Below, in pieces: positions 18,262 to 26,827 of a DNA stretch of 64,000 nt. A program made the position numbers and the translations under genes. Below the pieces are notes generated by a model. It searched no databases and had not been told where the DNA came from. It saw nothing but the letters and a program-made list of their open reading frames with translations. Numbering within the stretch: position 1 is the first letter of the stretch; each line of letters starts with the position of its first letter. The stretch comes from Paenibacillus monticola (lineage in GTDB: Bacteria > Bacillota > Bacilli > Paenibacillales > Paenibacillaceae). Location of the stretch: the NCBI RefSeq assembly GCF_009664975.1, contig NZ_WJXB01000002.1, forward strand, positions 744,001 through 808,000, in the 5' to 3' direction.

Positions 18262-18842
18262 TTACTCAGATGCACTAAAGCATCTGGATAATATCGTATT
18301 TAATGTATTCTGTTCATATTTTTTCATCCGTAAATTCGCCTCCAGTATCTTATGCTCCCATGCTAAACATTTTTGATAGTGATCCAATTCATGAACCCGG
18401 ATTCTATAGTGACAAAAATCCAAATGAATCTGATGCTCTCAGCACTCTGTTCTTGCAAGCCTTGAAATACGTTAGACACCTGGCTCGGATGCAGCCTGTA
18501 AATAAGCAGTCATTGGGAAGATTAGCTAGTTGGGTAACCTCCCCAAGCGGTTCCATATCTCATAATCTTCGGCATGGGCATATGGATTATATCTATTTCC
18601 ATGAGCATCCACTACTGACCTCCGAAAAATTACAGTATGGTGTATAAAAGTACAATGAAATAACTGCCAGCATTTAATTTCCTCGTGACTCGTAGGTTTC
18701 TTCGGAATCATATCGCTACCCAATATTTTCGCCTGCCCGCCACAAACTCCAATATGCTGGTTAGCATCCATGTATACCATTTGCTGTTCTATTCGATGAG
18801 GCAAAGAGATATCATCACCGTCCATTCGTGCTATCCCCGAGG
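18262..18842 (-). pseudogene. Glycosyltransferase family 2 remnant, 5' truncated and frameshifted
   Basis: On the minus strand three reading frames carry consecutive pieces of a GT2 enzyme. Piece one (about 18842-18529) contains GIARMDGDDISLPHR, the metal-binding DxD region, and HAEDYEIWNRLGRLP. Piece two (about 18530-18500) reads TQLANLPNDCL. Piece three (about 18500-18425) reads IYRLHPSQVSNVFQG, a standard GT2 C-terminal segment. Stops and at least two frameshifts separate them. The first 80 or so residues, including the usual VSVIMPVYN start, are missing. A likely original stop is at 18262. The gene cannot make an active transferase. It abuts a 5'-truncated hydrolase on the other strand. 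Confidence 0.8.
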
Positions 18843-19408
18843 TTTTAAACCAAATCTTGTTAGACAACAACATTGAGGCTTGCCACCTTTTAGGTGTCTC
18901 TATGGGTTCACTTGTTGCTCAAGCGTTCGCTGATCGTTATCCAGACCGGATAAAATCGGTAATCATAGTAGGCGGCTATTCTATACACAAATCGAATGAA
19001 CAAATATTGAAGGGGCAAAAAAAAGAGGGCTTGAAATGGTTGCTGTATATCTTATTTTCAATGAAGAAATTCAGGAATTATGTTACTACAGTTTCCTGTC
19101 ACACTGATTCAGGCCATAATCTATTTGCTCGAGGGGTTCAACATTTTAGCAGAAGGTCCTTTTCTGCCATGGCTGGCATGAACAGCTTTTTCATCAAAAA
19201 GGAAACCCCTATGCCCTATCCCCTACTAATCATCGTCGGTGTATATGACCAACAGCTTATTCTAGAAGCTTCCGTTGAACTGCATACGTTAGAAGAACAA
19301 TCGCAACGAGTTGTTATCCCAGGGGCGGGCCACTGTGCAAATGTTGATGCTCCCTCTGAATTTAACCATGCGGTCGAGAATTTTTTATCCAATATCAGAG
19401 TGACATAA
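18842..19408 (+). pseudogene. Alpha/beta hydrolase remnant lacking its N-terminal third
   Basis: An open frame of about 180 codons aligns with the C-terminal two thirds of an alpha/beta hydrolase: the nucleophile elbow GVSMGS, the acid Asp in VGVYDQQ and the base His in GAGHCANVDAPSEF. The first strands and the oxyanion HGxP loop, normally about 80-90 residues ahead of the elbow, are missing. In their place is the antisense GT2 remnant. An internal TTG at 18857 could start translation, but no Shine-Dalgarno is seen. The catalytic triad is complete, yet the fold would be broken, so I call it a pseudogene produced by a deletion. Confidence 0.72.
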
Positions 19409-19505
19409 TTATATTTCAAAAAAGCAGGACATTTCCTTTGAAATTTTATAGAATTAAAGCTAAAAGCATCAGCGAATGACAAAATGAGAGGAGCATCCTC
19501 ACAAA

Positions 19506-20594
19506 ATGGCCGAAAAAAAGGTGACCTGGCTTGAGCTCTTCTATGACTTGTTGTTTGTGGCCGCTGTCTCCAAAGCGACTCATGTATTATTGCATGTTGA
19601 GCATGGCAGTATTTCAATAGAGCATCTGGAAAAGTTCATTCTTATTTTCGTTCCGATTTGGTGGGCTTGGGTGGGACAAACCGTTTATAACAATCGATTT
19701 GGTCAAGACAGCACAACCCATCGGATCTTTATGATTCTGCAATTGTTTTTTGTTCTGATCATGACAGCGAGTCTGGATGCAGACTTTGACGCGAATTACG
19801 CACCCTTTTTAGTCGGCTATATAGGATTAAGGGGCTTAACTGCCGTTCAGTATTTAGTGTCTGCCCGAAGGGATACTAAACTTAGACAGGAAACCGCGCG
19901 ATTTTTGGGGACCTATTTCTGGCTTGGGATTGTGATCTCTTGTTTATCCCTCTTTTTTGACTCTTGGGCTAGATACTTGATTCTGTATGCAGGCATTGCT
20001 ATAGACATCATTGTACCTTTGATCGGCCGCACCTATTTGGTAAAAACACCTATCCATACTGCACATTTATTAGAACGATTTGCTTTGTTTACGCTGATCC
20101 TATTAGGTGAATCGGTGATCAGCATGCTATCCGTCTTACAGTCCGATAAATTCACAGCCTCCTCCATTTTATTTGCTTCCTTGGCTTTTATATTAATTAT
20201 TGCGATCTGGTGGCAATACTTTGAGAATGTCGAGAAGCGCGTAGACAAGTCGAAACAAACAGCAGGACAGACGATCATCTACGGACATTTATTTATTTAT
20301 TGTTCACTCAGCATGATTGCTGCCGCGATACAACTCCTGTTTCTGGAGCAATTGGAGTATATCTTTATCCTTTGCTTCACCTTCACCTCCGTTCTGATCT
20401 ATTTCTTGTCGGTCATGTTTGTGTTCCATCGATACAGATTTAATCATCTCAACCTAAACTTCAAAATCATTCTTTCATTAACCGGAATGCTCTGCACCTT
20501 ATTCACCTTGGATCTATTCATAGTTGCTTCCCCTCATCTTATATTAGGTGAAATCATGCTGTTTTTTATCGTCTTCGCTAAAGCAACAGCTTAA
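19506..20594 (+). CDS. ltrA: LtrA-family (low temperature requirement A) membrane protein
   Basis: A 362-residue polytopic protein. The diagnostic N-terminus WLELFYDLLFVAAVSKATH matches LtrA proteins, first described in Listeria for growth at low temperature, and the later motif HLLERFALFTLILLGES is also conserved in the family. About ten transmembrane helices are evident. The molecular activity is not established. A purine-rich GAGAGGAG lies about 13 nt before the ATG, a long spacing. It lies directly after the hydrolase remnant and faces the alkaline phosphatase gene. The family name does not prove a cold-related role here, although an ice-binding-like protein is encoded 5 kb away. Confidence 0.9.
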   Translation: MAEKKVTWLELFYDLLFVAAVSKATHVLLHVEHGSISIEHLEKFILIFVPIWWAWVGQTVYNNRFGQDSTTHRIFMILQLFFVLIMTASLDADFDANYAPFLVGYIGLRGLTAVQYLVSARRDTKLRQETARFLGTYFWLGIVISCLSLFFDSWARYLILYAGIAIDIIVPLIGRTYLVKTPIHTAHLLERFALFTLILLGESVISMLSVLQSDKFTASSILFASLAFILIIAIWWQYFENVEKRVDKSKQTAGQTIIYGHLFIYCSLSMIAAAIQLLFLEQLEYIFILCFTFTSVLIYFLSVMFVFHRYRFNHLNLNFKIILSLTGMLCTLFTLDLFIVASPHLILGEIMLFFIVFAKATA

Positions 20595-20623
20595 TTAAAC
20601 TAAATTACTTCATGTTGATCCAC

Positions 20624-20656
20624 AAAAAAAAGCATCTGCCCTTGGGTAACAGATGC
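20624..20656 (-). terminator. Intrinsic terminator of the alkaline phosphatase gene
   Basis: The stem GCATCTG/CAGATGC is followed by eight T residues on the minus strand. The stem sequence is the same as in the terminator at 1961-2001. Confidence 0.75.
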
Positions 20657-20703
20657 AATGCTCAGATATGTGTTGGTCTCGTATTCCTGCTATTCTATCT
20701 ATA

Positions 20704-21969
20704 TTATTTCACTTTATATCCTAGCGACTGCATAAGCTTGGTGAATACTTCAGTGTTTTCGTAAATTCCAGTAAATAACTCAGAGTTTCTACCCATTGCT
20801 GTGACAGGAATATCAACCGCTGTATGACCCGAGGTTGTCCAATCTACCACAAAGTTGAACTTGGAATTGGCGATGGCGAATGGACCGTCTTCTTTGGAAA
20901 TACCATCACCAGATTCATCATCAGCGTTTACTTCTTCAATGGAGAATCCGCCTGTTTCGTGATCAGCAAGGACAAGGACAAGCGTATCCGGATTTTTCTT
21001 GGCAAAATCCTTAGCCACTTGTACGGATTTATCCAGCTCTTGACCCGCTTTAATCGTCATTTTGGCGTTGTTTTGATGGGCAAATTCATCCGTACCTTCT
21101 TCTTCAACCATTAGGAAAAATCCCTTTTTGTTGGAGGCAAGCGTGTCTATCGCCTTTTTAGTCATTTCTGGCAGGGAGACAACCGGGTTATAAATATCCC
21201 CTTCACCTTCTGCTTTTTGCTGGAACATTTCCTCATTTGCGAACAGTCCGAGAAGCTTACCGCCTTTTGCTTTTTGCATATCAGCTTTGTTCGATACATA
21301 GCTATACCCTAATTGTTTAGCTTTGGTTATAAGATTGCCCTGTGTCCCCTTGCTTTTCTCCGAAGGATCCTCCGCTGGCTCATCTTTGAATTTACCGGGT
21401 TCTCCTGCCGGGTACCAGAAATCCTCTCCGCCACCGAGAAGTACATCAACTTTGCTCTTGGTCAATAGCTGCAAGGCGATGTCACTTTGTTTGGAACGGT
21501 CCTCTACATGTGCGCCAAACGCGGCACCCGTAGCATCGGTAACTTGGCTGGTCGTTACCACTCCGGTAGATTTCCCAGACTCTTTAGCATATTCCATGAT
21601 CGTTTTTACGGATTTTTTGTTAGCATCCATACCTATAGCTCCGTTATACGTCTTCACTCCGCTGGCATATGCTGTAGCTGAAGCAGCCGAATCCGTCACC
21701 GGAATAGTAGAACTCGTATGAATTAATCCAACGTATGGCATCGCATCCATGGCCAGTTTGCCTTTTTCACCTACGGTCGCCAATCGGATTGCATCGCGTT
21801 GGGCTGTTCCCATGCCATCACCGATAAACAGAATTACATTCTTCGTCTTTGCAGACGCCGCGTCTGCAGAATTTGTTGCTTGAGTAGTGACCACGCTTGT
21901 AACCAAAAGCGCACTCGCTGCAGTAACCACCATCGCAGCTTTGAATCTATTCTTGTTCTGTGATTTCAT
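20704..21969 (-). CDS. Secreted alkaline phosphatase (PhoA family)
   Basis: This 421-residue phosphomonoesterase releases phosphate from organic esters outside the membrane. A signal peptide ends near ADA-AS (residues 36-39). Asp51 in FIGDGMG binds metal, Ser94 in VTDSAASATAY is the phosphorylated nucleophile, and ADHETGGFS and TSGHTAVDIP give the remaining metal ligands. The size matches Bacillus PhoA/PhoB rather than E. coli PhoA. Transcription is very likely PhoP-activated: an 11-bp-phased Pho-box and a -10 element lie just upstream (22001-22054). Shine-Dalgarno AGGAGGG precedes the ATG. Confidence 0.95.
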   Translation of the reverse strand: MKSQNKNRFKAAMVVTAASALLVTSVVTTQATNSADAASAKTKNVILFIGDGMGTAQRDAIRLATVGEKGKLAMDAMPYVGLIHTSSTIPVTDSAASATAYASGVKTYNGAIGMDANKKSVKTIMEYAKESGKSTGVVTTSQVTDATGAAFGAHVEDRSKQSDIALQLLTKSKVDVLLGGGEDFWYPAGEPGKFKDEPAEDPSEKSKGTQGNLITKAKQLGYSYVSNKADMQKAKGGKLLGLFANEEMFQQKAEGEGDIYNPVVSLPEMTKKAIDTLASNKKGFFLMVEEEGTDEFAHQNNAKMTIKAGQELDKSVQVAKDFAKKNPDTLVLVLADHETGGFSIEEVNADDESGDGISKEDGPFAIANSKFNFVVDWTTSGHTAVDIPVTAMGRNSELFTGIYENTEVFTKLMQSLGYKVK

Positions 21970-22000
21970 ATATTCCCTCCTAAGGTGTGTTTACTACCTT

Positions 22001-22054
22001 ATAGTAAAGTACATACGTTAAGAGAGTATTTTCGTGATATATCTATAATGTTAA
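22001..22054 (-). promoter_or_regulatory. Pho-box promoter of the alkaline phosphatase gene
   Basis: Read on the minus strand, hexamers TTAACA, GATATA, AAAATA and TTAACG begin every 11 bp (plus positions 22049, 22038, 22027, 22016). They are followed after exactly 9 nt by a -10 box TACTAT (22001-22006). The outer two match the PhoP repeat consensus TT(A/T)A(C/T)A closely and the inner two are degenerate. The same geometry is found before pstB and phoP. Confidence 0.68.
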
Positions 22055-22083
22055 CGGAAGGATTTCTGATTTTTCATTTTCTC

Positions 22084-22114
22084 TTGACCTTAGGTCAGAC
22101 CTAAGGTTTATAGT
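22084..22114 (+). promoter_or_regulatory. MerR-type promoter with 19-bp spacer and perfect dyad
   Basis: A -35 TTGACC and a -10 TATAGT are separated by 19 bp. ACCTTAGGTC and GACCTAAGGT form a perfect 10-bp inverted repeat about one base (22087-22107), lying between and over the two boxes. The overlong spacer with a central dyad is the hallmark of promoters twisted into activity by MerR regulators, so this should be the autoregulated promoter of the downstream operon. Confidence 0.85.
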
Positions 22115-22151
22115 TGGTATATTAAATAATATTTAGACAGGAGTACTACAA

Positions 22152-22907
22152 TTGAAAGAGTACATTACCATTAGCGAGTTGTCCAAACTGATGAGCGTAT
22201 CTGTGCATCAAATCCGTTATTTTGAAGAAAAAGAAATTCTTGTTCCAGCTTACACAGACACAAATAAATATCGAATGTACGGTGTCACGGAAATTTATCA
22301 GCTTTCCCATATTTTACTGCTCCGCAAGCTAAACGTCCCTGTTAATCAGATTAAAGAATGTATTTCCACTTACTCTGCGGATGATTATAATCAGCTTCTG
22401 AAAGAATCCTTAAAGAAGGTTCAATCTGAAATTGATCAGCTAATGCTGTTCAAGCCATTTATTCAAAAGATACTTTCAGAACATCAAGAGTTGAATAATC
22501 TTAACAACAGCTACCAAATTAAGTCGATGAATACCCGTCATTTGAAACAGTGGCTTCAGTTAGGGGTTACAGAGGTGCTCACTGCCCGAAGTCTGTATGA
22601 CAACAAGCCTAATCTGCCTCATTTATTTGAAGATGATCTGCATTATTTATACGATTCCAATCAGTTAACCCTCTGTTTTGAAACGACTGACCCAGCCGAT
22701 GTCATCCTGGAGAAAGGAGATTATCTCTATATACACCTTCTAGTCTCTGAAGATCAGGATATTGAGTCTGAAATTAGCCTGCTTGAACAATATTTAATAC
22801 AACAACAGTACGCCCAGCATGGCCCAATTATCATTTTAGAAAAATCCTATCTTTCCATATTCAATAACAACAAGCTGCACTATGAAATACAAGTAAAAGT
22901 GAGTTAA
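22152..22907 (+). CDS. MerR-family regulator with C-terminal effector domain
   Basis: This 251-residue regulator has a MerR HTH at residues 1-72 (TISELSKLMSVSVHQIRYFEEKEIL, abbreviated to its ends, and YRMYGVTEIYQLSHI), a dimerisation coil (about 80-118) and a C-terminal domain of about 125 residues resembling drug-sensing effector modules. The start is TTG at 22152 with AGGAG 9 nt before it. It is the first gene of an operon with a GNAT acetyltransferase and an alpha/beta hydrolase, 19 and 12 bp apart, behind a 19-bp-spacer promoter. The operon probably answers a small lipophilic or toxic ligand, but the ligand is unknown. Confidence 0.9.
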   Translation: MKEYITISELSKLMSVSVHQIRYFEEKEILVPAYTDTNKYRMYGVTEIYQLSHILLLRKLNVPVNQIKECISTYSADDYNQLLKESLKKVQSEIDQLMLFKPFIQKILSEHQELNNLNNSYQIKSMNTRHLKQWLQLGVTEVLTARSLYDNKPNLPHLFEDDLHYLYDSNQLTLCFETTDPADVILEKGDYLYIHLLVSEDQDIESEISLLEQYLIQQQYAQHGPIIILEKSYLSIFNNNKLHYEIQVKVS

Positions 22908-22926
22908 AACCTAGCGGAGGTGCTTA

Positions 22927-23562
22927 ATGAGTCTGAACCCCATTGAAATCGTTGCTTACCAAAAAGAAGACAATGAAGCTGTACGCGAACTTATAGTGGA
23001 TTCTTTTCTAGGAAAATTCCATGCGCTTGTCCATCTGGATATTAATCAAATTAGGAAGCTATTGGGGAGTATCTGGATTGATGATCCGAATGCTTCAACT
23101 GTAAAACAAATAGTTGCCAAAGAAAACGGAAAAGTAGTCGGTACTCTTTGCCTCAAATGGAAAGGAAACGCTCCCTCAAATAAAAGGGCAGATCAAATCC
23201 ACATAGCGCAGCTCTTCAAGCAGTTCGGATACCTCAATGTATGTAAATTTATAGTAGGGATGTGCTTTTTAGATTATCAACCCAAAGCACATGAATGTTA
23301 TATCGATCATTTAGCTATTCGGTCAAGCCATCGTAATAAGGGAATTGGCGGACAGCTCCTGGCCTGGGCACAACATTTCACGCTTAACTCTGAATTTGAC
23401 CAATTATCTCTTCACGTTGTAAGCAATAACAAACAGGCCATACATTTGTATGAGAAGATGGCCTTTGATATTGAAAGATCCAACTACAATATGATGAGAC
23501 ATATTTTCTTTCAGTATCCCATTTGGAATTTCATGTCATGGAGAGCATCACTGCAACATTAG
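22927..23562 (+). CDS. GNAT-family N-acetyltransferase
   Basis: This 211-residue protein has the GNAT acetyl-CoA site: IDHLAIRSSHRNKGIGGQLL (motif A with R/Q-x-x-G-x-G/A) at about residues 120-141, then LSLHVVSNNKQAIHLYEKMAF (motif B; quoted ends only matter). It transfers an acetyl group from acetyl-CoA to an amine whose identity is not visible. Shine-Dalgarno CGGAGGTG precedes the ATG. It is the second gene of the MerR-controlled operon, suggesting acetylation of the inducing compound or a related metabolite (inference). Confidence 0.88.
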   Translation: MSLNPIEIVAYQKEDNEAVRELIVDSFLGKFHALVHLDINQIRKLLGSIWIDDPNASTVKQIVAKENGKVVGTLCLKWKGNAPSNKRADQIHIAQLFKQFGYLNVCKFIVGMCFLDYQPKAHECYIDHLAIRSSHRNKGIGGQLLAWAQHFTLNSEFDQLSLHVVSNNKQAIHLYEKMAFDIERSNYNMMRHIFFQYPIWNFMSWRASLQH

Positions 23563-23574
23563 GGAGTGGAATTA

Positions 23575-24591
23575 TTGAAAAGATATATCAAGCTTTCCTT
23601 AGGGTTAGTAGCAGGGTTATTGATTGCCTTGGTTCTGTTCGTATTAAACCAAAATTCATATAAGATGATTGAGAAAAAAATAGAATTTGAAACCCCACAA
23701 GGCCTATTGACAGGAACTTTAGCTTTGCCAAAAAATTATTCCGCAAACATTGGACTTGTAGTTTTTATTCACGGAGATGGCCCGACTAATGACACCTACG
23801 ATGGCGGTTATAAACCTTTATGGGAAAAGTTCGCTTCCGTCGGTTACGCTTCATTGTCACTAAACAAACCTGGTATTCACGGTTCCTCAGGGAACTGGCT
23901 GGAGCAAAGCATGGAGGACCGTGCACAGGAAGCCATACATGCGATAGACTGGGCTAAATCTTTACCTATGATTGACGACAAAAGAATTGGCTTGTGGGGA
24001 GCAAGTCAGGCTGGTTGGGTAATTCCAAAGATCGTTAGAGAAGAACATAATATCTCCTTCAGTATCCTTGTATCGCCGGCCATTAATTGGATTGCTCAAG
24101 GAAAATATAATACGAAAGCGCAGATGGAACAAGATGGGTACTCCGCACAAGAAATTATGGAGAAGGAAACTTACAATGAGCAAGTCTTACATTTAATTCA
24201 AGAACAAGCCTCATATAGTACTTACTTGAAATTTGCTCAGCAGAACGATTTGATTTCTAAAGAAAGGTGGGAGTTTATAGCAAAAAATGTTCAGTCCGAT
24301 GCTACCGAGGAATTAGCTTATTTCGCGTCCCCTGTCCACCTGGTTCTAGGAGGACAAGATATTAATGTTGATGTTCTGGATACTGAACGTGTATACCGGC
24401 ACAAAATATCCTCCAGTTTGCTTTCAGTATCCAACTTGCCCAATGCTGATCACTCCATGCTAAAAAAGGCACTTGCTAAATCTGAATTAAGAACCTATTT
24501 AACGGCGATCTTCTTTCCTAGAAAATTATTTGACGATCAATACTTAAATGATCTGACCCAATTTGTCAGTCAAGTTCAGCCTACTAAATAA
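23575..24591 (+). CDS. Membrane-anchored alpha/beta hydrolase
   Basis: This 338-residue serine hydrolase has an N-terminal membrane anchor (residues 5-27) with the catalytic domain outside. The oxyanion HGDGPT loop, nucleophile elbow GASQAG, acid Asp in LGGQDINVD and base His in NADHSML are visible. The elbow has Ala in place of the usual second Gly (GxSxA). The start was set at TTG 23575, where GGGAG lies 8 nt upstream. A GTG at 23566 overlaps that site. It is the last gene of the MerR operon. Likely an esterase or peptidase acting on an extracellular or lipophilic substrate. No clear terminator follows before the convergent sortase gene. Confidence 0.85.
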   Translation: MKRYIKLSLGLVAGLLIALVLFVLNQNSYKMIEKKIEFETPQGLLTGTLALPKNYSANIGLVVFIHGDGPTNDTYDGGYKPLWEKFASVGYASLSLNKPGIHGSSGNWLEQSMEDRAQEAIHAIDWAKSLPMIDDKRIGLWGASQAGWVIPKIVREEHNISFSILVSPAINWIAQGKYNTKAQMEQDGYSAQEIMEKETYNEQVLHLIQEQASYSTYLKFAQQNDLISKERWEFIAKNVQSDATEELAYFASPVHLVLGGQDINVDVLDTERVYRHKISSSLLSVSNLPNADHSMLKKALAKSELRTYLTAIFFPRKLFDDQYLNDLTQFVSQVQPTK

Positions 24592-24606
24592 AGTAAACCC
24601 AAGATT

Positions 24607-25275
24607 TCATATCAAATCTGCCGTAAGAATATAGCGATCAGGTGCGGCACCAATAAAATGGAAGGGATAGCAAGTAATGACTGTTAGCACAGCATGATCT
24701 GTAGGCACAATAATCGTTAGATCTTCTTTATGAACAATTCGTATTGCACTGATCTTATAGGTGAAAATACCCGCTGATGTTTCAACGATGAGCGTATTCC
24801 CAAGCTTCAGTTCCCCTAATTTCGCAAATACGGTATCTCGATGACCGGATAGAACAGAATTGTTATTCTCCCCCGGTAGAACGCTTTGGGAAAAATGTCC
24901 GATCCCTTTCTCCAGCTCATCTTCATCTGTTCCATGAATAATCGGTATAATTTGCTTTAAAGCTGGAATCGTCAGATTTCCAATAGTATCGCCTTCTAAC
25001 GGCCTTATAGGATAAAGAATATCATCATGATTCGGAGTGCTGATAGGATAACTTGTCTCCACTGGAACAAAGCTATTGCTCTTGAAGGCATTTTGTTGAA
25101 TAACATTGTTTGATGTTAAATTAGTATTCTCTGTATAAACGGTCGGAGCTGTCTCTTTCTGAATATGAATCATTGCCCAGCTGATAAAAAAGACCCCCAG
25201 AATCAATGATCCCAGGGAGATAAGGTTAACCCGTTTTCTATTTTTCACTTTGTTCTTCATATTCATATTATTCAC
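24607..25275 (-). CDS. srtD: Class D sortase
   Basis: This 222-residue transpeptidase joins surface proteins to the cell wall. One N-terminal membrane helix (about 17-37) is followed by a linker and the sortase beta-barrel. The catalytic triad is readable: His145 (LSGHRDT), Cys202 (TVITCYPF) and Arg214 (APDRY). The TCYPF-type motif and GHRDT point to class D, whose Bacillus members cut LPNTA. The gene overlaps the end of the upstream gene, which itself ends in an LPNTA sorting signal, so enzyme and substrate are translationally coupled. The start could be GTG at 25275 or ATG at 25266 and the Shine-Dalgarno is weak in either case. Confidence 0.9.
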   Translation of the reverse strand: MNNMNMKNKVKNRKRVNLISLGSLILGVFFISWAMIHIQKETAPTVYTENTNLTSNNVIQQNAFKSNSFVPVETSYPISTPNHDDILYPIRPLEGDTIGNLTIPALKQIIPIIHGTDEDELEKGIGHFSQSVLPGENNNSVLSGHRDTVFAKLGELKLGNTLIVETSAGIFTYKISAIRIVHKEDLTIIVPTDHAVLTVITCYPFHFIGAAPDRYILTADLI

Positions 25276-26635
25276 GAAGCTTTCTTCTCCACATTACAAC
25301 TCCCATTATTGTGAATACAGAACCGACTAGGAGCATGTTGTACCAAGGCGTAGCCGTGTTCGGAAGTTCGCCGCCAGTAACTGTTGGCACGGTTACTGGA
25401 ACTGCTTCAAAACTATACACAGGTCCGCTTTGGGGAGTGAATTTTACTGATATATTATAAGTCCCGACTGGTGCTTTAAGAACAGTATAACTTACGCTCC
25501 TATTTCCTTCTATCGTGTAGACGACTCCCCCCAGATCAAAACTCCATACTCCAGTTTCTTTTGTATTATCAGGAAGTTGTGCAACGATGACTATACCTCC
25601 ATTTGGAAGCAGCCATATTTCAACTAACTCTGATTCACCAATCAATTTCCCATCTACTGGAGCTCCAGTAGGATATGTAGGAACAGGCATAGTTCTAGGT
25701 GTTGCAGTAGGTGTTGCAGTAGGTGTTGCAGTAGGTGTTGCAGTAGGTGTTCCTGTTGGTGCTACTACCACTGCGCTTGCTGTTGGCGTTACTAATGGTG
25801 TTGCCGTTGACAATACTGCTGTTGGTGTTGGTGTTGGTGTCACTGCTGGTGACGTCGCTGTTGCCGTTGGTGTCACTGTTGTTGGCAATGCAGATGTCGT
25901 TGGTGTTACTGTTACTGTTGGTGTTACTGTTGGTGTTGGTAATGCTTGTACACAGGTTGGAACTGTAATGATCGAAGGTCCAGGATTCGTGAATGTCACT
26001 GCATTTTGTGATAGGATCCTACCATTTATAGTTGTATTAATCCCAACTGTCACTGCTGCAGATTCGCTCATTAAATTACCTTCAAAGCTAGTATTAGCTG
26101 CAAGTGTTGTGGCACCCTTTACTACCCAATAAATATTACAGGCTTGGGCACCATTTGTTAATGAAATTTTTGTATTAGCCACTGTATCCAAGGTACCCTC
26201 AATTTGAAAGATAAAGACATCATTTCCACTGAGTGTTACATCCGTTCCAATATTTACTGCGCCCGGATAACTGTAAACGCCTGGGAGTAGAGTAAGGCCT
26301 CCCAGATCAGCTCCAGGGGTACCAATAATAGTTGGTGTCTGAGAATTCGCGTTAATAATTGCATTTCCCAAGTCGCTGTTTGCGGTATTATAGGCACTAT
26401 CATTTATATGATTGGATCCATTCGTTAAAAAGGGTATTCCCGTCTGGGTTATAGCTCCAGTATCTCCGTAAACGGAAGTTCCAACAGTTGTCATCGTATT
26501 GGCGAGAAGTCCAAAAGTACTGGCTGACCCCAGGTTTATTTCACTTAATGCAGCGGAAACGGGCATCAAAAATCTAGAAAATAAAAGCGTGAAAACCAGT
26601 ATTAATACAGTTAACTTTAGATATCTCACCTTCAT
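25268..26635 (-). CDS. LPNTA-anchored cell-wall protein with ice-binding-like (DUF3494) domain
   Basis: This 455-residue surface protein has a signal peptide (residues 1-29, PVSAA) and an ice-binding-protein-like DUF3494 domain (about 30-230: INLGSASTFGLLA, LLPGVYSY, NDVFIFQIEGTLD, CNIYWVVKGATTL, FEGNLMS, INGRILSQNAVT). A Thr/Pro/Val-rich stalk follows (about 232-340, with a four-fold ATPT repeat), then a beta-rich C-terminal domain and the sorting signal LPNTA at about 424-428 with hydrophobic helix and RRKLRE tail. The ATG at 26635 was chosen over an upstream frame extension because AAAAGGGG precedes it and the signal peptide begins there. Substrate of the overlapping class D sortase. Ice binding is inferred from the domain; adhesion is an alternative. 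Confidence 0.87.
   Translation of the reverse strand: MKVRYLKLTVLILVFTLLFSRFLMPVSAALSEINLGSASTFGLLANTMTTVGTSVYGDTGAITQTGIPFLTNGSNHINDSAYNTANSDLGNAIINANSQTPTIIGTPGADLGGLTLLPGVYSYPGAVNIGTDVTLSGNDVFIFQIEGTLDTVANTKISLTNGAQACNIYWVVKGATTLAANTSFEGNLMSESAAVTVGINTTINGRILSQNAVTFTNPGPSIITVPTCVQALPTPTVTPTVTVTPTTSALPTTVTPTATATSPAVTPTPTPTAVLSTATPLVTPTASAVVVAPTGTPTATPTATPTATPTATPRTMPVPTYPTGAPVDGKLIGESELVEIWLLPNGGIVIVAQLPDNTKETGVWSFDLGGVVYTIEGNRSVSYTVLKAPVGTYNISVKFTPQSGPVYSFEAVPVTVPTVTGGELPNTATPWYNMLLVGSVFTIMGVVMWRRKLRE
25697..25753. repeat. 12-bp tandem repeat coding for the stalk of the wall protein
   Basis: Unit GTAGGTGTTGCA is repeated about four times without change and encodes Ala-Thr-Pro-Thr on the minus strand. 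More diverged copies follow to about 25935. It is a likely site of length variation by slippage. Confidence 0.85.
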
Positions 26636-26827
26636 ACTTTTCCCCTTTTCTCTATTTATTCCTAAAATATGTATCTTGTCAAATGATTGTTCTACATGTA
26701 TAAATACCCATAGTAGCAATTGATGACCCATATCAACAAAACTGGATATATAGCTAGAAACTTTAACCTCATTTCCCTTTGCCGACAATCATATAATGAT
26801 AAAAAAGACTTGGGAGGTACAAAGGGG

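Noticed and set aside
18303..18647. A 114-codon plus-strand frame in the GT2 remnant
   Set aside because: The minus strand carries clear GT2 homology in pieces, and the plus frame is its shadow.
20624..20656. Shared stem GCATCTG/CAGATGC with the terminator at 1961-2001 as a dispersed repeat
   Set aside because: Only the 7-bp stem and A/T tract agree, which is expected for two simple terminators.
25697..25753. Possible CRISPR-like array
   Set aside because: The units are contiguous 12-bp coding repeats without spacers; no cas genes are present.
25587..26132. A 181-codon Val/Gly-rich open frame antisense to the surface protein
   Set aside because: Produced by the Thr/Pro repeat read in reverse, so low complexity without meaning.
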